DNA from: an uncultured Eubacteriales bacterium
GTDB lineage: Bacteria > Bacillota > Clostridia > Peptostreptococcales > Anaerovoracaceae
DNA: 9,600 bases
Direction: 5' to 3'
Assembly (NCBI GenBank): GCA_902796875.1
Contig: CADBQT010000185.1
Location: 1-9,600 of the forward strand
Shown: positions 1 through 5,182 of the stretch, piece after piece
Numbering within the stretch: the first letter of the stretch is position 1
How the letters are laid out: each line of letters opens with the position of its first letter
The notes under the pieces: generated by a model
The model's input: the letters and a program-made list of their open reading frames with translations, nothing else
What the model was told of the DNA's origin: nothing
Database searches by the model: none
Made by a program: the position numbers and the translations under genes

Positions 1-103
1 CAGTTCTGAGTTACAAGCAGAGGGCTCATTATGGTCACACTACCGGCACGGCATGATGGGCAGAATGCTAATATCTCTGTAGGAAACGATAATAGTCATT
101 TTT
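1..103 (+). other. Unidentified 3' end of an upstream transcription unit
   Basis: The window opens just before two apparent plus-strand terminators, so a plus-strand gene or RNA probably ends here. One reading frame is open from base 2 to a TAG at 80-82 (about 26 residues, ending in GRMLISL). Another is open from base 3 to a TGA at 54-56 (ending in HTTGTA). The third closes at 7-9. I recognise neither tail and cannot tell which, if either, is translated. Sequence to the left of the window would settle it. Confidence 0.3.
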
Positions 104-105
104 GC

Positions 106-126
106 CTGGCTGAAAGCCGGTTTTTT
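106..126 (+). terminator. Rho-independent terminator
   Basis: Bases 106-111 (CTGGCT) pair with 115-120 (AGCCGG) in a six-pair stem with one G-U pair and a GAA loop. Six T residues follow at 121-126. The T-tract is on the plus-strand 3' side only, so it ends a plus-strand transcript entering from the left. Confidence 0.7.
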
Positions 127-148
127 GTTGGTGCGGCAACATTTTTTT
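126..148 (+). terminator. Possible second, weaker tandem terminator
   Basis: TGTTG (126-130) pairs with CAACA (137-141) around a six-base loop, followed directly by seven T residues (142-148). The five-pair stem is weak. Its position right behind the first terminator suggests a backup, but it could be chance. Confidence 0.4.
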
Positions 149-285
149 ACCAAAATGACATTGAGAGTTTTAGCATTGGACCCGTGGCATAGGAGGAGGG
201 AGCCCCTGTCAATCGCCCGCACAGATACCCATATCCCTTATGAATAGCCGACTAAGTCACCGTATATTACAAGAAAAGGAAAATA
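149..285. other. AT-rich intergenic gap with no gene found
   Basis: This stretch between the tandem terminators and the next promoter has no ORF with a plausible start. A run resembling a ribosome binding site (AGGAGGAGGG, about 191-201) is not followed by ATG, GTG or TTG at a usable distance. The minus-strand ORF crossing it (40-222) lacks an RBS. I see no known riboswitch or structured RNA. Confidence 0.5.
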
Positions 286-314
286 TTGACAAATCGCGGA
301 CTCGGTGATAAACT
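286..314 (+). promoter_or_regulatory. Sigma-A-type promoter of the DUF5688 gene
   Basis: A perfect -35 box TTGACA (286-291) is followed after 17 bases by TAAACT (309-314), a four-of-six match to TATAAT. The predicted transcription start is near 321, giving a leader of about 38 bases. The terminators just upstream make this the likely sole promoter for the next gene. Confidence 0.75.
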
Positions 315-358
315 CGAGATGTAAATAATTTCCAATTAACAAAAGGGAGGGATTGGAT

Positions 359-1210
359 ATGATGGATTATGAACTGTTTAAGACTGTAGTCACCCAGCGG
401 ATCGGGGATTATCTTCCGGAAGAGTTTCGAAATACCCACCCGAAGATCCATCGGGTCAACAAGGTGAATGGGGCCAAGGACGCCTTTTGCATGGAGCCGG
501 ACGATCCGGATGATCAGAAGGCCATTCCCACACTGTATCTGGACGATATTTACGTTGACTTTGCGGTGGATGAGGATCTGAACCGGGTCCTTTCGGAGGT
601 GGCCTATGTGTTCATGACCTGCAGCGGCAGATACATTCCCGATGAACTGAAGGGGGATATCCGGGATCTCACCGACGGGATCATCTTCCAGCTGGTCAAC
701 GCCGAACTGAACGAGGAACTGCTGAAGGAGCTTCCCCACAGAAGATGGCTGGACCTGGCGGTGATCTACCGGGTGGTCTTTCGCAGGAACGAGGATGGGA
801 TCGATTCCTTCCTGCTCAGTTACGAGCATTTGGAAGATATTGGCATATCCGAGGAGGACCTTTACGAACTGGCCATGGAAAACACCATGAGGATGTTTCC
901 GGTGGACCGGATCGACGGGGGAGACTCCATGTTCATCCTGACCAACGATGTGGCCTGGGGCGGGGCGTCCACCATTCTCTATCCCGGAGAGATGAACAGA
1001 CTGGCGGAAAAGATCGGCGGAGATTACTTCCTTCTGCCCAGCTCCGTCCACGAGTTCTTCGTCATCCCGGCGAAGCGGACAAACCCGGAAAAACTGGTCT
1101 CCATGCTTCGTGTGGGAAACGGGATCGCCGTCAGAATGGAAGAGGTCCTTTCCAATTCCATCTACCGCTTCGACGAAAAGAAGGGGAAACTGGAGCTGGT
1201 CGCAAGTTGA
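359..1210 (+). CDS. DUF5688 family protein, function unknown
   Basis: The 283-residue soluble protein shows no signal peptide or membrane segment. It has the DUF5688 pattern: an N-terminal MDYELFKTVV helix followed by a YLPEEF segment, and near residues 224-233 the block FLLPSSVHEF, followed by a VIP strand and a late segment EVLSNSIYRFD. Family knowledge: DUF5688 members are common in gut Clostridia, often in several copies, and no biochemical role is known to me. Start choice: the RBS GGGAGG (345-350) lies 8 bases before the ATG at 359 but only 2 before the in-frame TTG at 353, so 359 is preferred; a second ATG at 362 is also possible. It is a single-gene unit with its own promoter. No plus-strand terminator follows the stop, so its mRNA may run into the opposing small gene. 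Confidence 0.85.
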   Translation: MMDYELFKTVVTQRIGDYLPEEFRNTHPKIHRVNKVNGAKDAFCMEPDDPDDQKAIPTLYLDDIYVDFAVDEDLNRVLSEVAYVFMTCSGRYIPDELKGDIRDLTDGIIFQLVNAELNEELLKELPHRRWLDLAVIYRVVFRRNEDGIDSFLLSYEHLEDIGISEEDLYELAMENTMRMFPVDRIDGGDSMFILTNDVAWGGASTILYPGEMNRLAEKIGGDYFLLPSSVHEFFVIPAKRTNPEKLVSMLRVGNGIAVRMEEVLSNSIYRFDEKKGKLELVAS

Positions 1211-1242
1211 ACGGACAAACAACCAGAACCGGCCCGCATACG

Positions 1243-1272
1243 AAAAAAACGGCAGCGTCCGCGCGCTGCCGT
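1243..1272 (-). terminator. Rho-independent terminator of the small minus-strand transcript
   Basis: A perfect nine-pair GC-rich stem joins 1249-1257 (ACGGCAGCG) to 1264-1272 (CGCTGCCGT) with a six-base loop. Read on the minus strand, the hairpin is followed by seven U residues (complement of 1243-1249, whose first base pairs in the stem). Read on the plus strand it is followed by seven A residues, so it is a canonical terminator for minus-strand transcription only. Confidence 0.85.
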
Positions 1273-1298
1273 AAAAAAACGATGGTCTATCGATTTGT

Positions 1299-1385
1299 TT
1301 AGAGCTGTCCCTTTGCGACGATCCGATCGATCAGGTCGGCACATACAGCCAGATCTTTCACAACGTTTCTCACAAAGTTCATCAT
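1299..1385 (-). CDS. Putative 27-28 residue amphipathic peptide
   Basis: This short ORF opens with two adjacent ATG codons (1385 and 1382) and ends in TAA at 1301-1299. It would encode MMNFVRNVVKDLAVC followed by ADLIDRIVAKGQL. An AGAGGG motif (1396-1391) lies 5 bases from the first ATG and 8 from the second, which is the better start (27 residues). Counted from that second ATG, hydrophobic residues at 4, 7/8, 11, 14/15, 18 and 21/22 would form one face of an amphipathic helix; there is one cysteine (14), and net charge is about +1. Codons such as CTG, GTG, GAC and CGG match the neighbours. A promoter and a terminator enclose it in a transcript of about 190 bases, the main reason to believe it. 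I do not recognise the peptide. Alternatives are a non-coding small RNA, or an RNA with both roles. It does not look like a leader peptide, since no minus-strand gene follows. Confidence 0.55.
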   Translation of the reverse strand: MMNFVRNVVKDLAVCADLIDRIVAKGQL

Positions 1386-1421
1386 AATATCCCTCTTTTC
1401 TTCAGGTGTTTGTATAGTGTT

Positions 1422-1457
1422 GCTTTACGGTTACTATTGTAATGCACGGCTTTACGG
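1422..1457. repeat. Pair of 9-bp direct repeats around the minus-strand promoter
   Basis: GCTTTACGG occurs at 1422-1430 and again at 1449-1457, 27 bases start to start. One copy lies between the -35 and -10 boxes of the small minus-strand gene; the other covers its predicted transcription start. Their placement fits an operator for a repressor, but this is inference; no regulator is identified. Confidence 0.5.
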
Positions 1458-1464
1458 GATTCAA
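1436..1464 (-). promoter_or_regulatory. Sigma-A-type promoter of the small minus-strand gene
   Basis: On the minus strand, TTGAAT (1464-1459) is followed after exactly 17 bases by TACAAT (1441-1436), matching the sigma-A consensus at four and five of six positions. The predicted start is near 1429, leaving a leader of about 44 bases before the ORF. Confidence 0.75.
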
Positions 1465-1556
1465 TAGCGAATTCCGTACTATCTTGCTGTGCTTTTGCCG
1501 TTTTTGGCGCCAAGTTGAAAGGAATATTCAGACAATTCGGCGCTGGCAGAGGGGGT
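1465..1556. other. Divergent intergenic spacer with palindromes
   Basis: This segment separates the minus-strand small-gene promoter from the plus-strand promoter of the next operon. It contains the perfect palindromes TTGGCGCCAA (1504-1513) and GAATATTC (1522-1529), possible protein-binding sites shared by both promoters. No coding potential is seen. Confidence 0.4.
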
Positions 1557-1585
1557 TTGCCTGCCGCATATCCATAGGGTATAAT
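1557..1585 (+). promoter_or_regulatory. Sigma-A-type promoter of the cyclo-ligase/larB unit
   Basis: A perfect TATAAT (1580-1585) lies 17 bases after TTGCCT (1557-1562), a four-of-six -35 box. The predicted start is near 1592, giving a short leader of about 18 bases that keeps the AAAGGA ribosome binding motif (1594-1599). Confidence 0.75.
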
Positions 1586-1609
1586 CACGGAGGAAAGGAC
1601 CGGACCCTT

Positions 1610-2164
1610 ATGGAGACCAAGAAAGAGATACGAAAACGGATCCTGGAAAAACGCCGGGCTTTGACGCCGGATGAGGTCCACAGGTATTCGGAACTGATTT
1701 GCCGGCGGATCCTGGAGTCCCCCGAATATGCAAAGGCAGAGGACCTCTGCCTTTACATGCCCATCCGAAACGAAGCGGAGGTGACGCTCCTGATCGAACC
1801 GGCGAAAACCGCAGGCAAGGGCGTCTGGATCCCCAAAGTGGTCGGGGAGGAGATGATCTTCAACGCCTACGACGAGGAGAAGATGGTGGAGGACGGGCCC
1901 TTTCACATAAGGGAGTCGGCATCGGACCTGGTGCTGACCCCGGGGGAGGACACCCTGATCATCATGCCTGGGGCCGTATTCGACGGGAAGTGCAACCGGA
2001 TCGGATACGGGGGCGGCTACTACGACCGGTTCCTTGAGAAGCACCCGGAGTGCATGACCATGGCAGCGGCTTTCGACCTCCAGCTGGTGGAGGCCCTTCC
2101 CGCAGAGACTCACGACATCCGACCCGGCTCGGTAGTCACCGAGAGCCGGAGGATCGATCGATAA
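1610..2164 (+). CDS. 5-formyltetrahydrofolate cyclo-ligase
   Basis: This enzyme (also called 5,10-methenyltetrahydrofolate synthetase) uses ATP to convert 5-formyltetrahydrofolate into 5,10-methenyltetrahydrofolate, returning a storage folate to the one-carbon pool. The 184-residue protein has the family length and layout: a basic N-terminal helix (KKEIRKRILEKRRAL), a segment YMPIRNEAEV near residues 46-55, and the C-terminal signature GYGGGYYDR (132-140), which forms the nucleotide/substrate loop. The frame is open upstream to 1442, but the ATG at 1610 is chosen because translation of the family begins here, AAAGGA lies 10 bases before it, and the predicted transcript starts near 1592. It is first in a unit with larB, 24 bases downstream. 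Bacterial names for this gene vary (ygfA, fthC, yqgN), so no symbol is given. Confidence 0.93.
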   Translation: METKKEIRKRILEKRRALTPDEVHRYSELICRRILESPEYAKAEDLCLYMPIRNEAEVTLLIEPAKTAGKGVWIPKVVGEEMIFNAYDEEKMVEDGPFHIRESASDLVLTPGEDTLIIMPGAVFDGKCNRIGYGGGYYDRFLEKHPECMTMAAAFDLQLVEALPAETHDIRPGSVVTESRRIDR

Positions 2165-2188
2165 TACGATTAAGGAAACAAAAGGAAC

Positions 2189-2965
2189 ATGAACGAAAAC
2201 TATATCCGCAACATACTGGACGGCGTGGCCAAAGGAGACATCACCTCTGCCGACGCCATGGAACAGCTGAAGGAACTGCCCTATAAGAGCATGGGCTTTG
2301 CCAACGTGGACCATCACCGTCAGCTGAGGACCGGATTCCCCGAGGTCATCTACAGCCAGGGCAAGACCCCTGAGCAGATCCGGGACATCTTCGGTGAACT
2401 GGCCGGAGGGAATCGGACCGTGATAGCCACCCGGGCGACGGCCGTCGACTTTGCGGCTGTGCAGGAGCGGTTCCCCGAGGCGAAGTACCACGAGGCGGCG
2501 AGGATCATCGAAGTCTCCACCGACGGACCGGAGGGAGCGGAGGAAACTGCTGAACCCTTTGGCACGGTGGCGGTGGTCAGCGCCGGTACGGCGGATATCC
2601 CCGTGGCCGAGGAAGCGGCCATCACGGCGGAACTTCTGGGAAATGATGTGACCAGGATCTACGATGTGGGAGTCTCCGGGATCCACCGGCTTTTCGACCG
2701 GCTGGAGGAGATCCGCAAGGCGGACGTGGTGGTGGTCATTGCCGGCATGGAAGGAGCCCTGGCCAGCGTAGTCGGGGGACTGGTGGAGACGCCGGTCATC
2801 GCCGTTCCCACCAGCATCGGATACGGCGCCAACCTTCAGGGACTGTCGGCGCTCCTTTCCATGCTGAACAGCTGCGCCAACGGGGTCAGTGTGGTCAATA
2901 TCGACAACGGATTCGGAGCGGCCTACTCCGCGTCGGTGATCAATCGGGGCCGGCAGCGCCGGTAG
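2189..2965 (+). CDS. larB: LarB, nickel-pincer cofactor biosynthesis carboxylase/hydrolase
   Basis: LarB carboxylates the pyridinium ring of nicotinic acid adenine dinucleotide and cleaves its phosphoanhydride bond, the first step to the nickel-pincer nucleotide of lactate racemase and related enzymes. The 258-residue protein has the LarB N-terminal region (GFANVDHHRQLRTGFPE at 36-52, then GKTPEQI at 58-64) and a C-terminal PurE-like domain from about residue 128, with GMEGAL (186-191), PTSIGYG (207-213) and SCANG around Cys229. Cys229 aligns by context with the catalytic cysteine described for Lactiplantibacillus LarB (Cys221). Two weak SD motifs (TAAGGA 2171-2176 and AAGGA 2182-2186) precede the ATG. 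It follows the cyclo-ligase gene by 24 bases and is probably cotranscribed. LarC, LarE and a LarA-type enzyme are absent from this window, so the downstream pathway must lie elsewhere. Confidence 0.92.
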   Translation: MNENYIRNILDGVAKGDITSADAMEQLKELPYKSMGFANVDHHRQLRTGFPEVIYSQGKTPEQIRDIFGELAGGNRTVIATRATAVDFAAVQERFPEAKYHEAARIIEVSTDGPEGAEETAEPFGTVAVVSAGTADIPVAEEAAITAELLGNDVTRIYDVGVSGIHRLFDRLEEIRKADVVVVIAGMEGALASVVGGLVETPVIAVPTSIGYGANLQGLSALLSMLNSCANGVSVVNIDNGFGAAYSASVINRGRQRR

Positions 2966-3033
2966 ATCCGGGTCGGCTGTGTCAAAGAATCGGCGACGTC
3001 ATGCCGATAGATCCGGGTCGCCAAATCAGAGAA
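2958..3033. repeat. Imperfect duplicated hairpin-tail element in the larB-pyrH gap
   Basis: GCCGGTAGATCCGGGTCG (2958-2975) recurs as GCCGATAGATCCGGGTCG (3003-3020), one mismatch in 18. After a 5-6 base divergent stretch, similarity continues as TCAAAGAA (2982-2989) versus TCAGAGAA (3026-3033). In each copy the leading GCCGRT forms the 3' arm of a small hairpin: 2949-2954 with 2958-2963, and 2989-2994 with 3003-3008. The first copy includes the larB stop codon. A second possible hairpin, GGCGAC (2992-2997) with GTCGCC (3017-3022), would exclude the copy-2 hairpin. Confidence 0.6.
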
Positions 3034-3060
3034 AAGATTTTTGTTCTGACGCCCTATATG

Positions 3061-3069
3061 TGGTATACT
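3061..3069 (+). promoter_or_regulatory. Extended -10 promoter of the pyrH operon
   Basis: TATACT (3064-3069, five of six matches) is preceded by the extended -10 dinucleotide TG (3061-3062). Only a weak -35 candidate, TTGTTC (3041-3046), lies at the 17-base distance, as is common for extended -10 promoters. The predicted start is near 3076, giving a leader of about 37 bases. This makes the pyrH operon partly or fully independent of larB transcription. Confidence 0.65.
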
Positions 3070-3112
3070 TGTTCTGGCGACCATACAGACGCTTGAGGAA
3101 AAGGAGAAAAAC

Positions 3113-3823
3113 ATGGAACCCAAATATAAGCGGATCCTCCTGAAAGTCAGCGGAGAAGCGCTGGCCGGGGAGCAGCATTTCGGCATCCATAACCCGACGG
3201 TCAAGAAAGTGGCGTCCCAGATCAAGGAAGTCTACGATGCGGGTGTGGAAGTGGCCATCGTTGTCGGCGGCGGGAACTTCTGGAGAGGAAGGACCAGCGA
3301 GAATATGGACCGGGCCACGGCGGATTACATCGGCATGCTGGCTACGGTGATGAACGCCCTGGCTCTTCAGGACGCTTTGGAAGCCATCGACGTCCAGACC
3401 AGAGTGCAGTCGGCCATCGAGATGCGTGAGATCGCCGAGTCCTACGTCCGGCGCAGAGCCATCCGTCACCTGGAAAAAGGCCGGGTGGTCATCTTCGGCG
3501 CAGGAACGGGAAGCCCCTACTTCTCCACGGACACCACGGCAGCTCTCCGTGCAGCGGAGATCAACGCCGAGGTCATCATGCTGGCCAAGAATATCGATGC
3601 GGTCTATTCCGACGATCCCATGGTCAACCCGGATGCGGTCCGGTACGATAACCTTACCCACACGGAGGTGCTGGAACAGGATCTCAAAGTCATGGATGCC
3701 ACGGCGGCAGCCCTGTGCAGAGACAACGATATCGCCATTCACGTCTTCGCCGTTGCGGATGACGGGAATGTGATGAGAGCGGTGTGCGGAGAGAAGATCG
3801 GCACACTCGTCAAAGGAAGATAG
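3113..3823 (+). CDS. pyrH: UMP kinase (uridylate kinase)
   Basis: PyrH phosphorylates UMP to UDP with ATP in the cytoplasm, an essential step of pyrimidine nucleotide synthesis; bacterial PyrH is hexameric and usually allosterically regulated by GTP and UTP. The 236-residue protein belongs to the amino acid kinase fold. It shows the N-terminal LLKVSGEAL (9-17), the glycine-rich [10 protein letters not shown] (50-59), the phosphate-binding segment [19 protein letters not shown], and the [12 protein letters not shown] nucleotide-binding segment. Length and all blocks are normal. The start ATG has a strong AAGGAG (3101-3106) 6 bases upstream. It is the first gene of the operon and lies 28 bases before frr, its usual partner. 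rpsB and tsf, which commonly precede pyrH, are not upstream here; larB is instead. Confidence 0.97.
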   Translation: MEPKYKRILLKVSGEALAGEQHFGIHNPTVKKVASQIKEVYDAGVEVAIVVGGGNFWRGRTSENMDRATADYIGMLATVMNALALQDALEAIDVQTRVQSAIEMREIAESYVRRRAIRHLEKGRVVIFGAGTGSPYFSTDTTAALRAAEINAEVIMLAKNIDAVYSDDPMVNPDAVRYDNLTHTEVLEQDLKVMDATAAALCRDNDIAIHVFAVADDGNVMRAVCGEKIGTLVKGR

Positions 3824-3851
3824 CTTTTTCACAGAATTCGGAGGTAGAACG

Positions 3852-4409
3852 ATGAGTGAATTTGATATGAATCTGCTGGAAGAGAAGATCCAGAAGAGCG
3901 AATCCCTGCTGAAGGAAGAACTGGCGACGGTGAGAGCGGGCCGGGCCAACGCGGCTCTGGTGGACAAGGTCTCCGTGGAATACTACGGAACGCCCACACC
4001 CCTCAAGTCCCTGGCCAACATTTCCGTGCCGGAACCGAGGACCCTGATGATCACCCCCTTCGATCCCAAGAGCATTCCGGAGATCGAGAAGGCGATCAAC
4101 GCAGCCAACATCGGCATCACCCCGATCAACGACGGCAAGGTGATCCGTCTCCAGATCCCCCAGGTAACGGAGGAGAGACGTAAGGAACTGACCAAGACCA
4201 TCAAGAAGATGGGCGAGGAAACCAAGGTTGCCGTCCGGAACCTGAGAAGGGATGCCAACGACAAGGTCAAGAAGCTGGAGAAGTCCGGCGACTACACCGA
4301 GGACGACCGCAAGGAAATGCTGGATGAGATCCAGAGCAAGGTGGACGATGCCGTCAAAGCCATCGATGATATCGTGACGGCAAAGGAAGCGGAGATCATG
4401 GAAGTCTGA
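3852..4409 (+). CDS. frr: Ribosome recycling factor
   Basis: RRF works with EF-G to split the post-termination ribosome so that subunits, mRNA and tRNA can be reused. The 185-residue product has exactly the usual family length. It contains the diagnostic N-terminal RAGRANAALVDKVSVEYYG, the hinge and domain II segment (TPLKSLANISVPEPRTLMI), and the C-terminal helix bundle with TEERRKELTK and RNLRRDANDKVKK. The ATG is preceded by a strong GGAGG (3840-3844) at 7 bases. The frr-pyrH pair is very widely conserved. Nothing is missing or unusual. Confidence 0.98.
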   Translation: MSEFDMNLLEEKIQKSESLLKEELATVRAGRANAALVDKVSVEYYGTPTPLKSLANISVPEPRTLMITPFDPKSIPEIEKAINAANIGITPINDGKVIRLQIPQVTEERRKELTKTIKKMGEETKVAVRNLRRDANDKVKKLEKSGDYTEDDRKEMLDEIQSKVDDAVKAIDDIVTAKEAEIMEV

Positions 4410-4433
4410 GGTCAGGCGGAACAGGACTGATTC

Positions 4434-5174
4434 ATGTTGGATAAAGAACGGATCCCCCGGCACGTTGCCATCATCATGGACGGCAACGGTCGGTGGGCGA
4501 CGAAACACGGCGTGCCGCGTCTGGCTGGCCACAATGCGGGAATGAAGGCGATGAAAGAGATCGTCAAGCGTTCCCACGAGTTGGGGGTCCAGCACCTGAC
4601 GGTGTACGCCTTTTCTACGGAAAACTGGAAACGATCCGCCGAGGAGGTCTCGGGGATCTTCGGCCTGCTGGTCACCTACGTGGAGAGCGAGCTGAGGGAG
4701 ATCTCCGAAAACAACGTCCGGATCCGGATCATGGGCGATACGGACGCCCTCCCGGAGAAGGCCCTGAAGGCGGTGAACAAGGCGATCAACAACACGGCGG
4801 GAAATACCGGCCTTCAGTTTAACATCGCCCTGAATTACGGCGGACGGGAGGAGATCCGCCGGGCGGCGGCTGAGCTGGCGGAAGAAGCAAAGGCAGGCCG
4901 GATCGATCCGGATGCCATCACCGACGAGGACATCTCCCGCAGGCTTTTCACCGGAGAGGACCACGCGGGCTGCGGCGATCCGGACGTGATCATCCGCACC
5001 AGCGGAGAGGAACGGCTCTCCAATTTCCTCCTGTGGCAGTGCGCCTACAGCGAATTCGTCTTTGTGGACGATCTGTGGCCGGACTTCACTCCGGAGCGGT
5101 ATGAAGAAGCTCTGGAGATCTACCAGAACCGGAATCGCAGATACGGGGGACGGACCCCGGAAAAGAAAGGATAA
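4434..5174 (+). CDS. uppS: Undecaprenyl diphosphate synthase (cis-prenyltransferase)
   Basis: UppS condenses eight isopentenyl diphosphates onto farnesyl diphosphate in cis, giving the C55 lipid carrier for peptidoglycan and other wall polymers; it is soluble but acts at the membrane face. The 246-residue protein carries all family blocks: HVAIIMDGNGRWA (10-22) with the catalytic-site Asp16, GHNAGMKAM, YAFSTENWKR, NIALNYGGREEI, and the C-terminal DPDVIIRTSGEERLSNFLLWQ signature that binds the pyrophosphate of IPP. The RBS is weak (AGGA 4423-4426, 7 bases from ATG), so translation may be helped by coupling from frr, 24 bases upstream. Its substrate precursors depend on dxr and ispG downstream in the same operon. 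I call it uppS rather than a short-chain cis-prenyltransferase because of this genomic context. Confidence 0.96.
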   Translation: MLDKERIPRHVAIIMDGNGRWATKHGVPRLAGHNAGMKAMKEIVKRSHELGVQHLTVYAFSTENWKRSAEEVSGIFGLLVTYVESELREISENNVRIRIMGDTDALPEKALKAVNKAINNTAGNTGLQFNIALNYGGREEIRRAAAELAEEAKAGRIDPDAITDEDISRRLFTGEDHAGCGDPDVIIRTSGEERLSNFLLWQCAYSEFVFVDDLWPDFTPERYEEALEIYQNRNRRYGGRTPEKKG

Positions 5175-5182
5175 GATCAGGC

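Noticed and set aside
191..201. SD-like AGGAGGAGGG in the left intergenic gap
   Set aside because: No start codon at a workable distance and no ORF follows, so it is not treated as a ribosome binding site.
40..222. 60-codon minus-strand ORF
   Set aside because: It crosses both plus-strand terminators, has no SD and no recognisable sequence.
1442..1609. N-terminal extension of the cyclo-ligase (56 extra residues)
   Set aside because: The extension covers the divergent promoters, lacks an RBS at its ATG, and does not resemble the family; the predicted transcript starts near 1592.
1382..2686. 434-codon open frame on the minus strand
   Set aside because: Antisense to the cyclo-ligase and larB genes, with no family resemblance. 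Its 3' end overlaps the start of the small minus-strand gene by chance in another frame.
3023..3042. AAATC...GATTT hairpin with T-run before pyrH as a larB terminator
   Set aside because: The stem is only five AT-rich pairs, too weak to claim as a terminator; the T-run is more likely part of the promoter region.
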